Made by a program: the position numbers and the translations under genes. The notes below the pieces were generated by a model. That model saw nothing but the letters and a program-made list of their open reading frames with translations. It was not told the DNA's origin and ran no database searches. A stretch of 64,000 nt of DNA from Pseudomonas nicosulfuronedens (GTDB lineage: Bacteria > Pseudomonadota > Gammaproteobacteria > Pseudomonadales > Pseudomonadaceae): assembly GCF_005877905.1 (NCBI RefSeq), contig NZ_SWDV01000004.1:248001-312000 (forward strand), given 5' to 3'. Shown piece by piece: positions 17,755-25,368 of the stretch. The number at the start of each line of letters is the position of its first letter. Within the stretch, counting starts at the first letter, position 1.

Positions 17755-19251
17755 TCAATCCAGTTGCTGGCCGTGGCGCGCCATGATGTGGCGCACCACG
17801 CTGTAGTCCTGCAGCGAGTCGCTGGACAGGTCCTTGCCGTAGCCCGAGCGCTTGAGCCCGCCGTGGGGCATCTCGCTGGCGAGCATGAAATGGGTGTTGA
17901 TCCAGGTGCAGCCGTACTGCAGGCGGTTGGCGATCTGGAAGGCCTTGTCCAGGTTCTGCGTCCACACCGAGGAGGCCAGGCCGTATTCGGAGTCGTTGGC
18001 CCAGTCCACCGCCTGCTCCAGCTGGTCGAAGCGGGTCACGGTGACCACCGGGCCGAACACTTCGCGCTGGACGATCTCGTCCTGCTGCTTGCAGCCGGCC
18101 AGCAGGGTCGGCTGGTAGTAGAAGCCGGGGCCCGAATGCACGGCGGCGCCGGTGACGCGTTCGATGTGCGGCTGGCCGAGGGCGCGTTCGACGAAGCTGG
18201 CCACGCGGTCGCGCTGGCGGGCGCTGATCAGCGGGCTGATCTCGTTGTCGGCGTCGCGCTTGCGGGCGAAACGGATGCTGGCCACGGCGTCGCCCAGCTC
18301 GGCGACGAGGCGGTCATGGATGCCGGCCTGGGCGTAGATGCGGCAGGCGGCGGTGCAGTCCTGCCCGGCGTTGTAGTAACCGTGGGTACGCACGCCCTGG
18401 ACCACGGCTTCGAGGTCGGCGTCGTTGCAGACGATCACCGGTGCCTTGCCGCCCAGTTCCAGGTGGGTGCGTTTGAGCGTGCGCGAGGCGGCCTGGAGAA
18501 TCTTCTGCCCGGTGACGATGTCGCCGGTGAGCGAGACCATGCGCACCTTCGGGTGGCTGACCAGATGACTGCCGACGCCTTCGCCGCCGCCGCAGACGAT
18601 ATTGATCACGCCCGGTGGGAGAATCTCGACCAGCGCCGGCGCCAGCGCCAGGATGCTCAGCGGGGTGTGTTCGGACGGCTTGAACACCAGCGTGTTGCCG
18701 GCGGCGAGTGCGGGGGCGATCTTCCACGCGGCCATCATCAGCGGGTAGTTCCACGGTGCGATGGAGGCAACCACGCCCACCGGATCGCGGCGGACCATGC
18801 TGGTGTGGCCGGGCACGTATTCGCCAGCGAGCTGGCCCTGCTGGCAGCGCACGGCGCCGGCGAAGAAGCGGAACACGTCGGCGGTGGCCGGAATATCGTC
18901 CTGGCGCGCGAGATGCAACGGCTTGCCGCAGTTCAGCGATTCCAACTGGGCGAGATCATTCGCGCGCTTGTCGATGGCGTCGGCGATAGCCAGCAGCGCG
19001 GCGGAACGTTGTGCGGGGGTCGTGCGGGCCCAGGCGGGGAAGGCGCGGTGCGCGCTGGCGATGGCCTGCTCGACCTGGTCGATGGAGCCGTCGGCGATGC
19101 TGACGATGTTCTCGCCCGTGGTCGGGTTGATGATCGGTTCGGCCATGCCTTCGCCGGCGACCAATTGGCCGTCGATCAGCAAGGCGGTATGCAGGGTTGC
19201 GCCGGTCATCTTGGAAACTCGTCTTTTATCTGTCTTGTTTTCGGGGGCCAT
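17755..19251 (-). CDS. PatD-like aldehyde dehydrogenase (copy 2)
   Basis: A 498-residue aldehyde dehydrogenase paralogous to the one at 11817: both carry [26 protein letters not shown] and [13 protein letters not shown] blocks. Catalytic Glu is in LELGGKAP and catalytic Cys in GQDCTAACR. Differences at the cofactor and substrate loops ([14 protein letters not shown] versus [14 protein letters not shown]) suggest a different aldehyde, for example 3-aminopropanal or the putrescine-derived aldehyde. The ATG at 19251 has GGAG seven bases upstream; a start 14 codons later (19209) matches the paralog better at the N-terminus but has a weaker site. It is first in the block and lies below the LysR gene. 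Confidence 0.82.
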   Translation of the reverse strand: MAPENKTDKRRVSKMTGATLHTALLIDGQLVAGEGMAEPIINPTTGENIVSIADGSIDQVEQAIASAHRAFPAWARTTPAQRSAALLAIADAIDKRANDLAQLESLNCGKPLHLARQDDIPATADVFRFFAGAVRCQQGQLAGEYVPGHTSMVRRDPVGVVASIAPWNYPLMMAAWKIAPALAAGNTLVFKPSEHTPLSILALAPALVEILPPGVINIVCGGGEGVGSHLVSHPKVRMVSLTGDIVTGQKILQAASRTLKRTHLELGGKAPVIVCNDADLEAVVQGVRTHGYYNAGQDCTAACRIYAQAGIHDRLVAELGDAVASIRFARKRDADNEISPLISARQRDRVASFVERALGQPHIERVTGAAVHSGPGFYYQPTLLAGCKQQDEIVQREVFGPVVTVTRFDQLEQAVDWANDSEYGLASSVWTQNLDKAFQIANRLQYGCTWINTHFMLASEMPHGGLKRSGYGKDLSSDSLQDYSVVRHIMARHGQQLD

Positions 19252-19357
19252 GTGCGTGCTCCGGCGTAGGGGCGGTGCCCGGAACTTGGCTCTTTGGTAT
19301 GGGGCGAGAGACTAGAGTCCGGGCGTGGGGTCGACAAATTCTAATTACTGAAAGCGC

Positions 19358-19376
19358 CGTTCGATTAAATCGAACG
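19358..19376. promoter_or_regulatory. Candidate LysR operator upstream of the polyamine block
   Basis: CGTTCGATTAAATCGAACG is a perfect dyad with 8-base arms and contains a T-N11-A core, the usual LysR-type half-site geometry. It is centred about 115 bp upstream of the dehydrogenase start at 19251. A 15-of-19 match in the reverse orientation lies upstream of the LysR gene at 20551-20569. Confidence 0.65.
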
Positions 19377-19425
19377 CTGTAAGCCTCTAGTTCAAAAGGC
19401 GTTTTGCCATTGCGTAGCGGCTTTC

Positions 19426-19514
19426 GTAGGGCGCATAACGCTGCAAGCGTTATCCGTCGTTCATTTCTTCCCGGTCCATTCGGCGGATAACCGCTAGCGG
19501 TTATCCGCCCTGCG
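19426..19514. repeat. Family B palindromic repeat, copy 2
   Basis: Begins GTAGGGCGCATAACGCTG and ends GCGGTTATCCGCCCTGCG. It lies just after the stop of the LysR gene at 19545, so it may serve as its 3' boundary. Confidence 0.82.
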
Positions 19515-19544
19515 TTGGTCCGGCACGTACGGGTAAATCGGTTT

Positions 19545-20456
19545 TCAGATCGACAGGCGTTTTGCGTTGGGCTGCTCGCGGGCGACGGTAAGGAACGGGT
19601 CCACCAGTGCCGGCCGCGCGGTACCGCGCCGCCACGCCAGGCCCACGTCGAGCGGCTCGGACAGGTCCACCAGCGGCCGTGCTTCGATGATGTCGCCTTC
19701 CAGCGACCAGGGGCGATAGGTCATGTCCGGCTGGATCGACAGCCCCAGGCCCGCCGCCACCAGGCTTCGTACCGCTTCCACCGAGGCGGTGCGCAGCGTC
19801 ACCTGCGGCACCAGCCCGGCACGCGACCAGATGCGCTGGGTGTGCAGGCCCATCTCGTCGGCGTTCAGCTGGATCAACGGCTCGCCCGCTACATCGGCCA
19901 GGCCGATGCTGTCGCGTTCCAGCAGCGGGTGCTGCGCCGGTAGCCAGAGGCGGTGCGGCGAGTGGGTCAGTACCTCGGTCTGCAGGGCGTGGCGGTCCTC
20001 CAGGTTGGAGAGGATCAGCACGCCGACATCGATCTCGCCGCTCACCAGCAGGTGTTCGATGTACGGGCGTTCGTCCTCCACCACGCGGGTCTTCACGTTG
20101 GGGAAGGCGCGTTGGAAGCGATTGATCAGGTCCGCCAGGTAATAGCCCGCCACCAGGCTGGTCACCCCGATGGTGAGGCTGCCCGCCACCTGGTCGGTGC
20201 TCTGCTGCAGGCTGCGCTTGGCGTTCTCCACCGTGGCCAGGATCAGGTGCGCCTGGCGCAGGAACTGGTGGCCCTGGTGGGTCAGGGTCATGCCCTTGGC
20301 GTGGCGGTCGAACAGGCGCACGCCGATCTCTTCTTCCAGTTGCTGGATGGCCAGGGTCAGGGTGGACTGGGAAATGAACACCGCCTGGGCAGCGGCGGAG
20401 ATCGAGCCGGTCTCGGCGACGGCGATGAAGTGGCGGATCTGGCGGAGCGTCATCAT
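19545..20456 (-). CDS. LysR-family transcriptional regulator of the polyamine block (inferred)
   Basis: A 303-residue regulator. The winged helix-turn-helix is at residues 1-60 (TLRQIRHFIAVAETGSISAA, then SQSTLTLAIQQLEEEIGVRL), followed by an effector-binding domain (GSLTIGVTSLVAGYYLADLI). The ATG at 20456 is chosen over a GTG seven codons upstream; neither has a strong ribosome site, and the next codon is also ATG. It is transcribed in the same direction as, and upstream of, the dehydrogenase and transporter genes. Related dyads precede both it and the operon, which supports control of both by this protein. Confidence 0.8.
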   Translation of the reverse strand: MMTLRQIRHFIAVAETGSISAAAQAVFISQSTLTLAIQQLEEEIGVRLFDRHAKGMTLTHQGHQFLRQAHLILATVENAKRSLQQSTDQVAGSLTIGVTSLVAGYYLADLINRFQRAFPNVKTRVVEDERPYIEHLLVSGEIDVGVLILSNLEDRHALQTEVLTHSPHRLWLPAQHPLLERDSIGLADVAGEPLIQLNADEMGLHTQRIWSRAGLVPQVTLRTASVEAVRSLVAAGLGLSIQPDMTYRPWSLEGDIIEARPLVDLSEPLDVGLAWRRGTARPALVDPFLTVAREQPNAKRLSI

Positions 20457-20550
20457 GCTGATTGGCCGCTGGCGCACGGAGCCGCGATCTAGAGCCTTGT
20501 CTAGCCGGTCTCGGCGCTTTTCATTGTTGATTATCGAAAATCTATAGGAG

Positions 20551-20569
20551 CATTCTTTTTAATCGAATG
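20551..20569. promoter_or_regulatory. Candidate LysR autoregulatory operator
   Basis: On the minus strand this reads CATTCGATTAAAAAGAATG, identical at 15 of 19 positions to the dyad at 19358-19376, with 5-base perfect outer arms and the same T-N11-A spacing. It ends 95 bp upstream of the LysR start, close to the 107-bp distance of the other site from its gene. Confidence 0.6.
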
Positions 20570-20706
20570 AAAGCGGCCTATTTGCCCTGCGGACCCGCTG
20601 GCAAAGGCCCGCAATATCCGGAAGCACTCTGTGCCTGCGCTGTGACAAGGCTGCGAGCTAGAGTCGGAGGCCTGACTTTTCATCTCGATAGCTAGCGGAG
20701 ATCGCC

Positions 20707-21426
20707 ATGAACACACGTGGCCTGCTCGACCAACTGCTCAAGTCCGGGCAGGAACTGATGCAGAACAAGGGCCTCACCCAGCAGGGCGGCGGCCAGAGCT
20801 CGCAAGGCAGCAACAAAGGCGGCCTGGACCTGGGCAGCCTGCTGTCCGGCGCCGGAGGCGGTGCGTTGGCAGCTGGCGCGCTGGGTCTGCTGATGGGCAG
20901 CAAGAAGGCGCGCAAGGTGGGCGGCAAGGTCGTCGCCTATGGCGGTCTCGCGGCGCTCGGCGTGCTCGCCTACAAGGCCTACGGCAACTGGCAGCAGAAG
21001 CAGGCCAGCGCCCCGCGCGGTGAGCCGCAGACCGTCGACCGGCTGCCGCCTGCCCAGGCCGAGCAGCACAGCCATGCCATCCTTCGGGCCATCGTCGCTG
21101 CCGCGAAGGCCGACGGTCATATCGACGATCGCGAACGCCAGCTGATCGACGGCGAGATCGCCAAGCTCACCGGCGACGTCGAGCTGCAGGGCTGGCTCGA
21201 CCGCGAACTGGCCAAGCCGCTGGACCCGGCCGAAGTCGCCCGCGCGGCCACCAGCGAGGAAATGGCCGCCGAGATGTACCTGGCCAGTCTGCTGATGGTC
21301 GACGAGACCAATTTCATGGAGCGCGCCTACCTCGACGAACTGGCCCGCCAGCTGAGCCTTGACGCTGGCCTCAAGGTCGAACTGGAGGCCCAGGCGCAGA
21401 AGGCGCTGGAGGCTGTTCCGGCCTAG
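20707..21426 (+). CDS. DUF533 / TerB-like protein (tandem copy 1)
   Basis: A 239-residue protein with a DUF533 architecture: N-terminal amphipathic segment MNTRGLLDQLLKSGQELMQ, a Gly-rich hydrophobic stretch (GGGALAAGALGLLMG) and a second hydrophobic stretch (GGLAALGVLAYKAYGNW), then a helical TerB-like domain from about residue 110. The acidic loop AAKADGHIDDRERQLIDGE is the TerB metal-binding-type signature. CGGAGAT precedes the ATG. Function is unknown; relatives such as YebE are membrane-associated. A paralog follows 195 bp downstream. Confidence 0.75.
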   Translation: MNTRGLLDQLLKSGQELMQNKGLTQQGGGQSSQGSNKGGLDLGSLLSGAGGGALAAGALGLLMGSKKARKVGGKVVAYGGLAALGVLAYKAYGNWQQKQASAPRGEPQTVDRLPPAQAEQHSHAILRAIVAAAKADGHIDDRERQLIDGEIAKLTGDVELQGWLDRELAKPLDPAEVARAATSEEMAAEMYLASLLMVDETNFMERAYLDELARQLSLDAGLKVELEAQAQKALEAVPA

Positions 21427-21621
21427 TCCGTGACGACCCTCGCAAGCGTCGGATAAACCTCGCGACTGCGTTGCTTTGTCTGGCTCCGGACGGGGCTGCG
21501 CTTCAGGCTCCATCGCCGGGCGTCCCGACCATTCCGGGCCGGCTGGCGGACGGCGCTGGCGCATCGGTGTGGCGGGACTATCGTTGCCCAACGCACACCG
21601 CGCGATGGCGAGGGACTGGTC

Positions 21622-22419
21622 ATGAACACAACCGATCTACTGGAACAACTGCTGCGGGCCGGACAGGGCTCGGCGGCGCAACAGCAACAGGGTGGCGCCG
21701 GCGGCGCAGACCCGCTGGGTGGCCTGGGTGGCTTGCTCGGCGGGCTTCTGGGCGGTGGCGGAGCCGGCGGTGGCGGCGGCCTGGGTGGGCTGGGCTCGAT
21801 CCTCGGCGGCGGCAGTTCCGGTGGCGGTGGGCTCGGCGGCCTGGGTGGCGTGCTCGGCAGCATGCTCGGTGGTGGCAGCAGCGGTGGTGGCATGCCGCAG
21901 GGGCGTTCCAGTGGCGGCGGTGTCAACTACGCCATGCTCGCCTCGCTGGGGATGATGGCTTATCAGGCCTATCAGAGTTGGCAACGCAATCAAGGCGCCA
22001 ATCCCTCGCAGCAGCAATCCCTGACCACCGTCGACCAGCTCGATGGCCCCGAGGCCGAGGCGCACAGCCACGCCATCCTCCAGGCGATGCTGGCGGCAGC
22101 CAAGGCGGACGGTCGAATCGATCAGCGTGAGCAGGCCGCCATTCAGGCCGAATTGCAGCGCCATGCCGGCGAGCCACAACTGCAAGCGTGGATCGACGCC
22201 GAGATGCGCAAGCCGCTGGACGCCGCCGATGTCGCCCGCGCGGCCCAGGGTGACCCTGCGGTGGCCGCGGAGATGTACCTGGTCAGCGTGATGCTGGTGG
22301 ATGACCAGCAGGACGCCGAGCGTACCTACCTCGACGAACTGGCCTACAACCTCAACCTCGACCCGCAACTGCAGGCGCACCTGGAGCAACAGGCCAAGAC
22401 GGGCGGCGAAGTAGCTTGA
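21622..22419 (+). CDS. DUF533 / TerB-like protein (tandem copy 2, Gly-rich)
   Basis: A 265-residue paralog of the preceding protein. It shares the start (MNTTDLLEQLLRAGQ), the acidic TerB loop (AAAKADGRIDQREQAAI) and the tail (AEMYLVSVMLVDDQQDAERT). Its linker, residues about 15-100, is expanded with Gly, Ser and Leu in GGLGGLGG-type repeats. AGGGA lies before the ATG. The two genes are in tandem and probably arose by duplication; the linker difference is the main divergence. Function unknown. Confidence 0.75.
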   Translation: MNTTDLLEQLLRAGQGSAAQQQQGGAGGADPLGGLGGLLGGLLGGGGAGGGGGLGGLGSILGGGSSGGGGLGGLGGVLGSMLGGGSSGGGMPQGRSSGGGVNYAMLASLGMMAYQAYQSWQRNQGANPSQQQSLTTVDQLDGPEAEAHSHAILQAMLAAAKADGRIDQREQAAIQAELQRHAGEPQLQAWIDAEMRKPLDAADVARAAQGDPAVAAEMYLVSVMLVDDQQDAERTYLDELAYNLNLDPQLQAHLEQQAKTGGEVA

Positions 22420-22529
22420 TACAACTCAGGGCATGGCCGTAGGAGCATTCGTACAATCTTACGGTCAGAGAGGCTCGGACGAACGCACCTTCGCGGCGCG
22501 TTCGTTCCTCAATTCTGCAAGGAGGCTTC

Positions 22530-23012
22530 ATGCCGTTCGCTCGTTACACCCTGCCCACTGCGCTGCTGCTCAGCGCCACCGCCACCCTGGCCAACGCCGC
22601 CAAGCTCGAAGATGTCGCGCCTTATCCCAAGGCCGATGAAGGCTTCGTCCGCCAGGTCATCCACCTGCCCAAGCAGGCCCATGAAGAGAACTTCAAGGTC
22701 GAGATCCTCGCCGGCAAGATGCTGAGCGTCGACTGCAATCGCCAGCGCCTGGGCGGCACCCTGGAAGAGAAGACCCTGGAAGGCTGGGGCTACACCTACT
22801 ACCGCCTGGACAAGGTCAGCGGCCCGGCCAGCACGATGATGGCCTGCCCGGATGGCAAGAAGCACGAGGCCTTCGTGCCCGTGATCGGTGACGGCTTCGT
22901 GCTGCGCTACAACAGCAAGCTGCCCATCGTGGTCTACGCGCCGAAGGACGTAGAAGTGCGCTACCGCCTGTGGTCGGCCTCCGAGAAGGTCGAGAAGGCC
23001 CGCGCGGAGTAA
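22530..23012 (+). CDS. eco: Ecotin, periplasmic serine protease inhibitor
   Basis: A 160-residue precursor with signal peptide [23 protein letters not shown]. The mature part matches ecotin: [47 protein letters not shown], and the reactive loop [11 protein letters not shown] with Met at P1 and the paired Cys residues. Ecotin dimers inhibit trypsin-fold proteases such as neutrophil elastase. AAGGAGG precedes the ATG. It stands alone, followed by a REP pair. Confidence 0.95.
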   Translation: MPFARYTLPTALLLSATATLANAAKLEDVAPYPKADEGFVRQVIHLPKQAHEENFKVEILAGKMLSVDCNRQRLGGTLEEKTLEGWGYTYYRLDKVSGPASTMMACPDGKKHEAFVPVIGDGFVLRYNSKLPIVVYAPKDVEVRYRLWSASEKVEKARAE

Positions 23013-23030
23013 TCCCCGCGTTTTTCCCCT

Positions 23031-23108
23031 GTAGGAGCGATCTTGCTCGCGAACGCTTTCCCCCATGGCTCCTGCGTTGGGTGGGTTCGCGAGCAAGCTC
23101 GCTCCTAC
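23031..23108. repeat. Family C repeat pair, copy 2 (REP-like)
   Basis: The left unit GTAGGAGCGATCTTGCTCGC and its inverted partner, ending CGAGCAAGCTCGCTCCTAC, lie about 28 bases apart. It follows the ecotin stop by 18 bp. Confidence 0.85.
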
Positions 23109-23120
23109 ATGAAAGGCAAC

Positions 23121-23145
23121 GCCCCGCCGCTATCGGCGGCGGGGC
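23121..23145 (-). terminator. GC-rich stem-loop after the Bro-N gene
   Basis: GCCCCGCCGC pairs exactly with GCGGCGGGGC around a 5-base loop. It lies 9 bp beyond the stop of the minus-strand gene at 23154. The U-tract is weak (GTTGCCTTT). Confidence 0.5.
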
Positions 23146-23153
23146 GCCTCATC

Positions 23154-23621
23154 TCATCCCAGGCTCAACGCCTGTGGCAACTCCGGCAGCGGCACCCACA
23201 CCTGCCCCTGCCAATCCAGCACGCTCAACTGCTGGCGCTCCCAGCGCAGCAGGCGCCGGCGTGGCTGTTCATCTGGCGTCTGCCCATCCGCCCGCAGGCT
23301 CGGCACCACGGTCTGGGTGATCCACTGGCGGATGCAGCGGTTTTCCGGGTGGTAGAAGTAGATCAGCGAAGCGTACAGGCCGGATTCGCTGACCAGTTCC
23401 ACGGCTTCAGCGGGCTCGTACTCGCCGAGAATCGTCACTCGGCGTACCTGGTCCGCATCGAGATTCTTGCCGACGCGTTCTTCCAGAAAGGCATGCATCA
23501 GCTTCGCCAGGTCGTGCACGACGAACCACGGCTGGCCTTCGATCAGCAAGGCGCGGAGGCGGCGTTTGTGGCGGTAGAAGGTGGTGGCAATGAATGGCGT
23601 TCGGGTTGTCGAAAGGGACAT
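23154..23621 (-). CDS. Bro-N domain protein (phage antirepressor-like)
   Basis: A 155-residue protein with an N-terminal Bro-N domain: IATTFYRHKRRLRALLIEGQ, WFVVHDLAKLMHAFLEERVG, VSESGLYASLIYFYHPENR. In phages this domain is the DNA-binding part of antirepressors; chromosomal single-domain versions are common in pseudomonads and mostly uncharacterised. The C-terminal 35 residues (RRRLLRWERQQLSVLDWQGQ) do not match a domain I know. AGGACG precedes the start. No other phage gene is nearby. Confidence 0.75.
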   Translation of the reverse strand: MSLSTTRTPFIATTFYRHKRRLRALLIEGQPWFVVHDLAKLMHAFLEERVGKNLDADQVRRVTILGEYEPAEAVELVSESGLYASLIYFYHPENRCIRQWITQTVVPSLRADGQTPDEQPRRRLLRWERQQLSVLDWQGQVWVPLPELPQALSLG

Positions 23622-23793
23622 GGATTGGGCGTCCTATACGTAACGCTCCATGCTAACGGGCATGTATTCCGCCGCGAGGGTGTGTTCAGCACCATGGCGA
23701 AGGACGTTAGAAAATGTCCATGATCCGGTCAATCGAAGTAGTTGCTGAATTTGACGTCTGAAAAGGTTTGCTGCTCCCTGAGCCCGTTTGCTG

Positions 23794-24180
23794 CTAGATA
23801 TTGCGCTGCAGTTCCTTCCGGTCTCTCCAGTAAATCGTCGACTCATATTGGAAGCTGACCAGGAATTGTCCGGTGGCTTGGTTCGAAATTGCAGTGATCA
23901 GTCTGTCCAGATCGTCCAACGGGGATAGTCCGTCCGGCGCAGGGCCCTTAATCCTCAGGTAGCCTCGCAACGCGACAGCAAAAGACATTCCTTTCGAATC
24001 TTCGGCGCGAATATTCTGGTCGGAGGAATAACTGACGCATATGGAAAGCCCTGACTCGAATACTGCTTCCAGTTCGTTTGGCAGTGCTTGGGTTGCACGA
24101 ACGCCGATTGAGTTCAGCGTGCCTTCAATTAGCTCGATTGATAGATCGCTGCTGGCTTCCAGGAAAAAGTCCAGGCTCAT
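23794..24180 (-). CDS. Lower-GC orphan protein
   Basis: A 128-residue protein starting MSLDFFLEASSDLSIELIEG, with an AGGGAAG ribosome site. No signal peptide or membrane segment is seen. Its base composition is visibly lower in G+C than neighbours, and it lies between repeats and the Bro-N gene, which suggests recent acquisition. The size, solubility and opening of alternating strand and helix recall immunity proteins of contact-dependent or polymorphic toxin systems (a SitI3-like fold crossed my mind), but no toxin gene is adjacent. Function unknown. Confidence 0.6.
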   Translation of the reverse strand: MSLDFFLEASSDLSIELIEGTLNSIGVRATQALPNELEAVFESGLSICVSYSSDQNIRAEDSKGMSFAVALRGYLRIKGPAPDGLSPLDDLDRLITAISNQATGQFLVSFQYESTIYWRDRKELQRNI

Positions 24181-24269
24181 AATTCTTCCCTGATACCGAT
24201 GAGTGGTGATGTTGGTAGATTGGCGAGTATTTGCCACACCCTGTGCTGCTAGTTGATTCCTTGGGGCAT

Positions 24270-24343
24270 GAGGGCGCATAACGCCCCAAGCGTTATCCGC
24301 CATCCCATCGGCGGATAAAGCGTTCCGCTTTATGCGCCCTACG
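24270..24343. repeat. Family B palindromic repeat, copy 3
   Basis: Left arm GGGCGCATAACGCC...GTTATCCGCC and right arm GGCGGATAAAGCG...ATGCGCCCTACG. It lies between the orphan gene start and the LysR stop. Confidence 0.8.
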
Positions 24344-25244
24344 CGGGTACTCCGGTTTTCCCTTCCACCAGAATCCCTTGTTCCCGCCCACAGACTTCCA
24401 CCAGGAAATCCCACACCAGTCGCAGGCGCACCGAGCGGTGCAACTCCCGCCGAGTACACATCCAGTATTCCCGTTCGATGAATTCCTCCGGCAGCACCGG
24501 CACCAGCCGCGGGTCGTGCAGACCCATGTACTGCGGAAGGATGGCGATGCCGATGCCGGCCTGGGCGGCCTGTTGCTGGGCGACCACGCTGGTGCTGCGG
24601 AACACCACCTGCGGGTGGCGGCAGAAGCTGTGGTGGAACAGCAGTTCCTGGCTGAACAGCAGGTCGTCGACGTAGCCGATCCACGGGTGCTGGCTGAGGT
24701 CTTCGCGATCGCGCAGGGGTGGGGCTTTTTCCAGGTAGGCGGGGCTGGCGAACAGGCTCAGGCGGTAGCGGGTGAGCAGGCGGCTGATCACCAGGTCGGC
24801 GCTGGGGCGTTCCAGGGTGATGGCGATGTCCGCCTCGCGGTTGGTGATGCTGACGAAGCGCGGCACCGACACCAGTTCCACTTCCAGGCCCGGGTAGCGC
24901 TGCATCAGTTCGCCCAGGCGCGGGGCAAGGAACATGGTGCCCAGGCCTTCGGTGACGCCGATGCGGATCTGCCCCAGCGGCGAGATGGCCTGGCTCATGT
25001 CCTCCTGGGCGAGGAGGGCGGTGTTCTCCATGGCCTCGGCGTGCTTGAGCAGCGCCTGGCCGGCCGGGGTGAGCTGGTAGCCGCCAGTGTGCTGGGCGAA
25101 CAACTGGGTGCCGAGGTCGCGCTCGATGCTCTCGATATGCCGTGCCACCGTGGCGTGGGTGGTGCCCAGGCGCTTGGCGGTGGTCAGCAGACGGCCGCTG
25201 CGGTGCAGCTCCAGGAAGTAGCGCAGGTCATTCCAGTCGAACAT
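24339..25244 (-). CDS. LysR-family regulator, divergent from the GMC oxidoreductase gene
   Basis: A 301-residue LysR protein starting MFDWNDLRYFLELHRSGRLL, with an AAGGA site eight bases before the ATG; a 10-codon extension is rejected. The DNA-binding helices are in RLGTTHATVARHIESIERDL. The effector domain begins QIRIGVTEGLGTMFLAPRLG. It is divergent from the GMC oxidoreductase gene across a 124-bp spacer holding an imperfect inverted repeat, so it probably controls that gene. I recall the same order (LysR, GMC, MFS, wsp) in PAO1 as PA3711-PA3708. Confidence 0.85.
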   Translation of the reverse strand: MFDWNDLRYFLELHRSGRLLTTAKRLGTTHATVARHIESIERDLGTQLFAQHTGGYQLTPAGQALLKHAEAMENTALLAQEDMSQAISPLGQIRIGVTEGLGTMFLAPRLGELMQRYPGLEVELVSVPRFVSITNREADIAITLERPSADLVISRLLTRYRLSLFASPAYLEKAPPLRDREDLSQHPWIGYVDDLLFSQELLFHHSFCRHPQVVFRSTSVVAQQQAAQAGIGIAILPQYMGLHDPRLVPVLPEEFIEREYWMCTRRELHRSVRLRLVWDFLVEVCGREQGILVEGKTGVPA

Positions 25245-25294
25245 CTCGGCAGTCCTTGTTGTTAGAAAACGCACAGCAGCTGACTCGAAACGAC

Positions 25295-25347
25295 TGTTCT
25301 TTTATCACGAACGAACGACTAGGCTCGGTCTTCAGATAAAAAGAACA
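25295..25347. promoter_or_regulatory. Inverted repeat in the LysR/GMC divergent promoter
   Basis: TGTTCTTTTATC at 25295-25306 is mirrored by GATAAAAAGAACA at 25335-25347 (one extra A), 28 bp apart. It is the only AT-rich dyad in the spacer and is a candidate regulator-binding site. Confidence 0.55.
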
Positions 25348-25368
25348 AGCACGACGAGGTACTTCTCC

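Noticed and set aside
23154-23621. A prophage remnant suggested by the Bro-N domain
   Set aside because: No integrase, att duplication or other phage gene is nearby; single Bro-N genes occur in Pseudomonas chromosomes.
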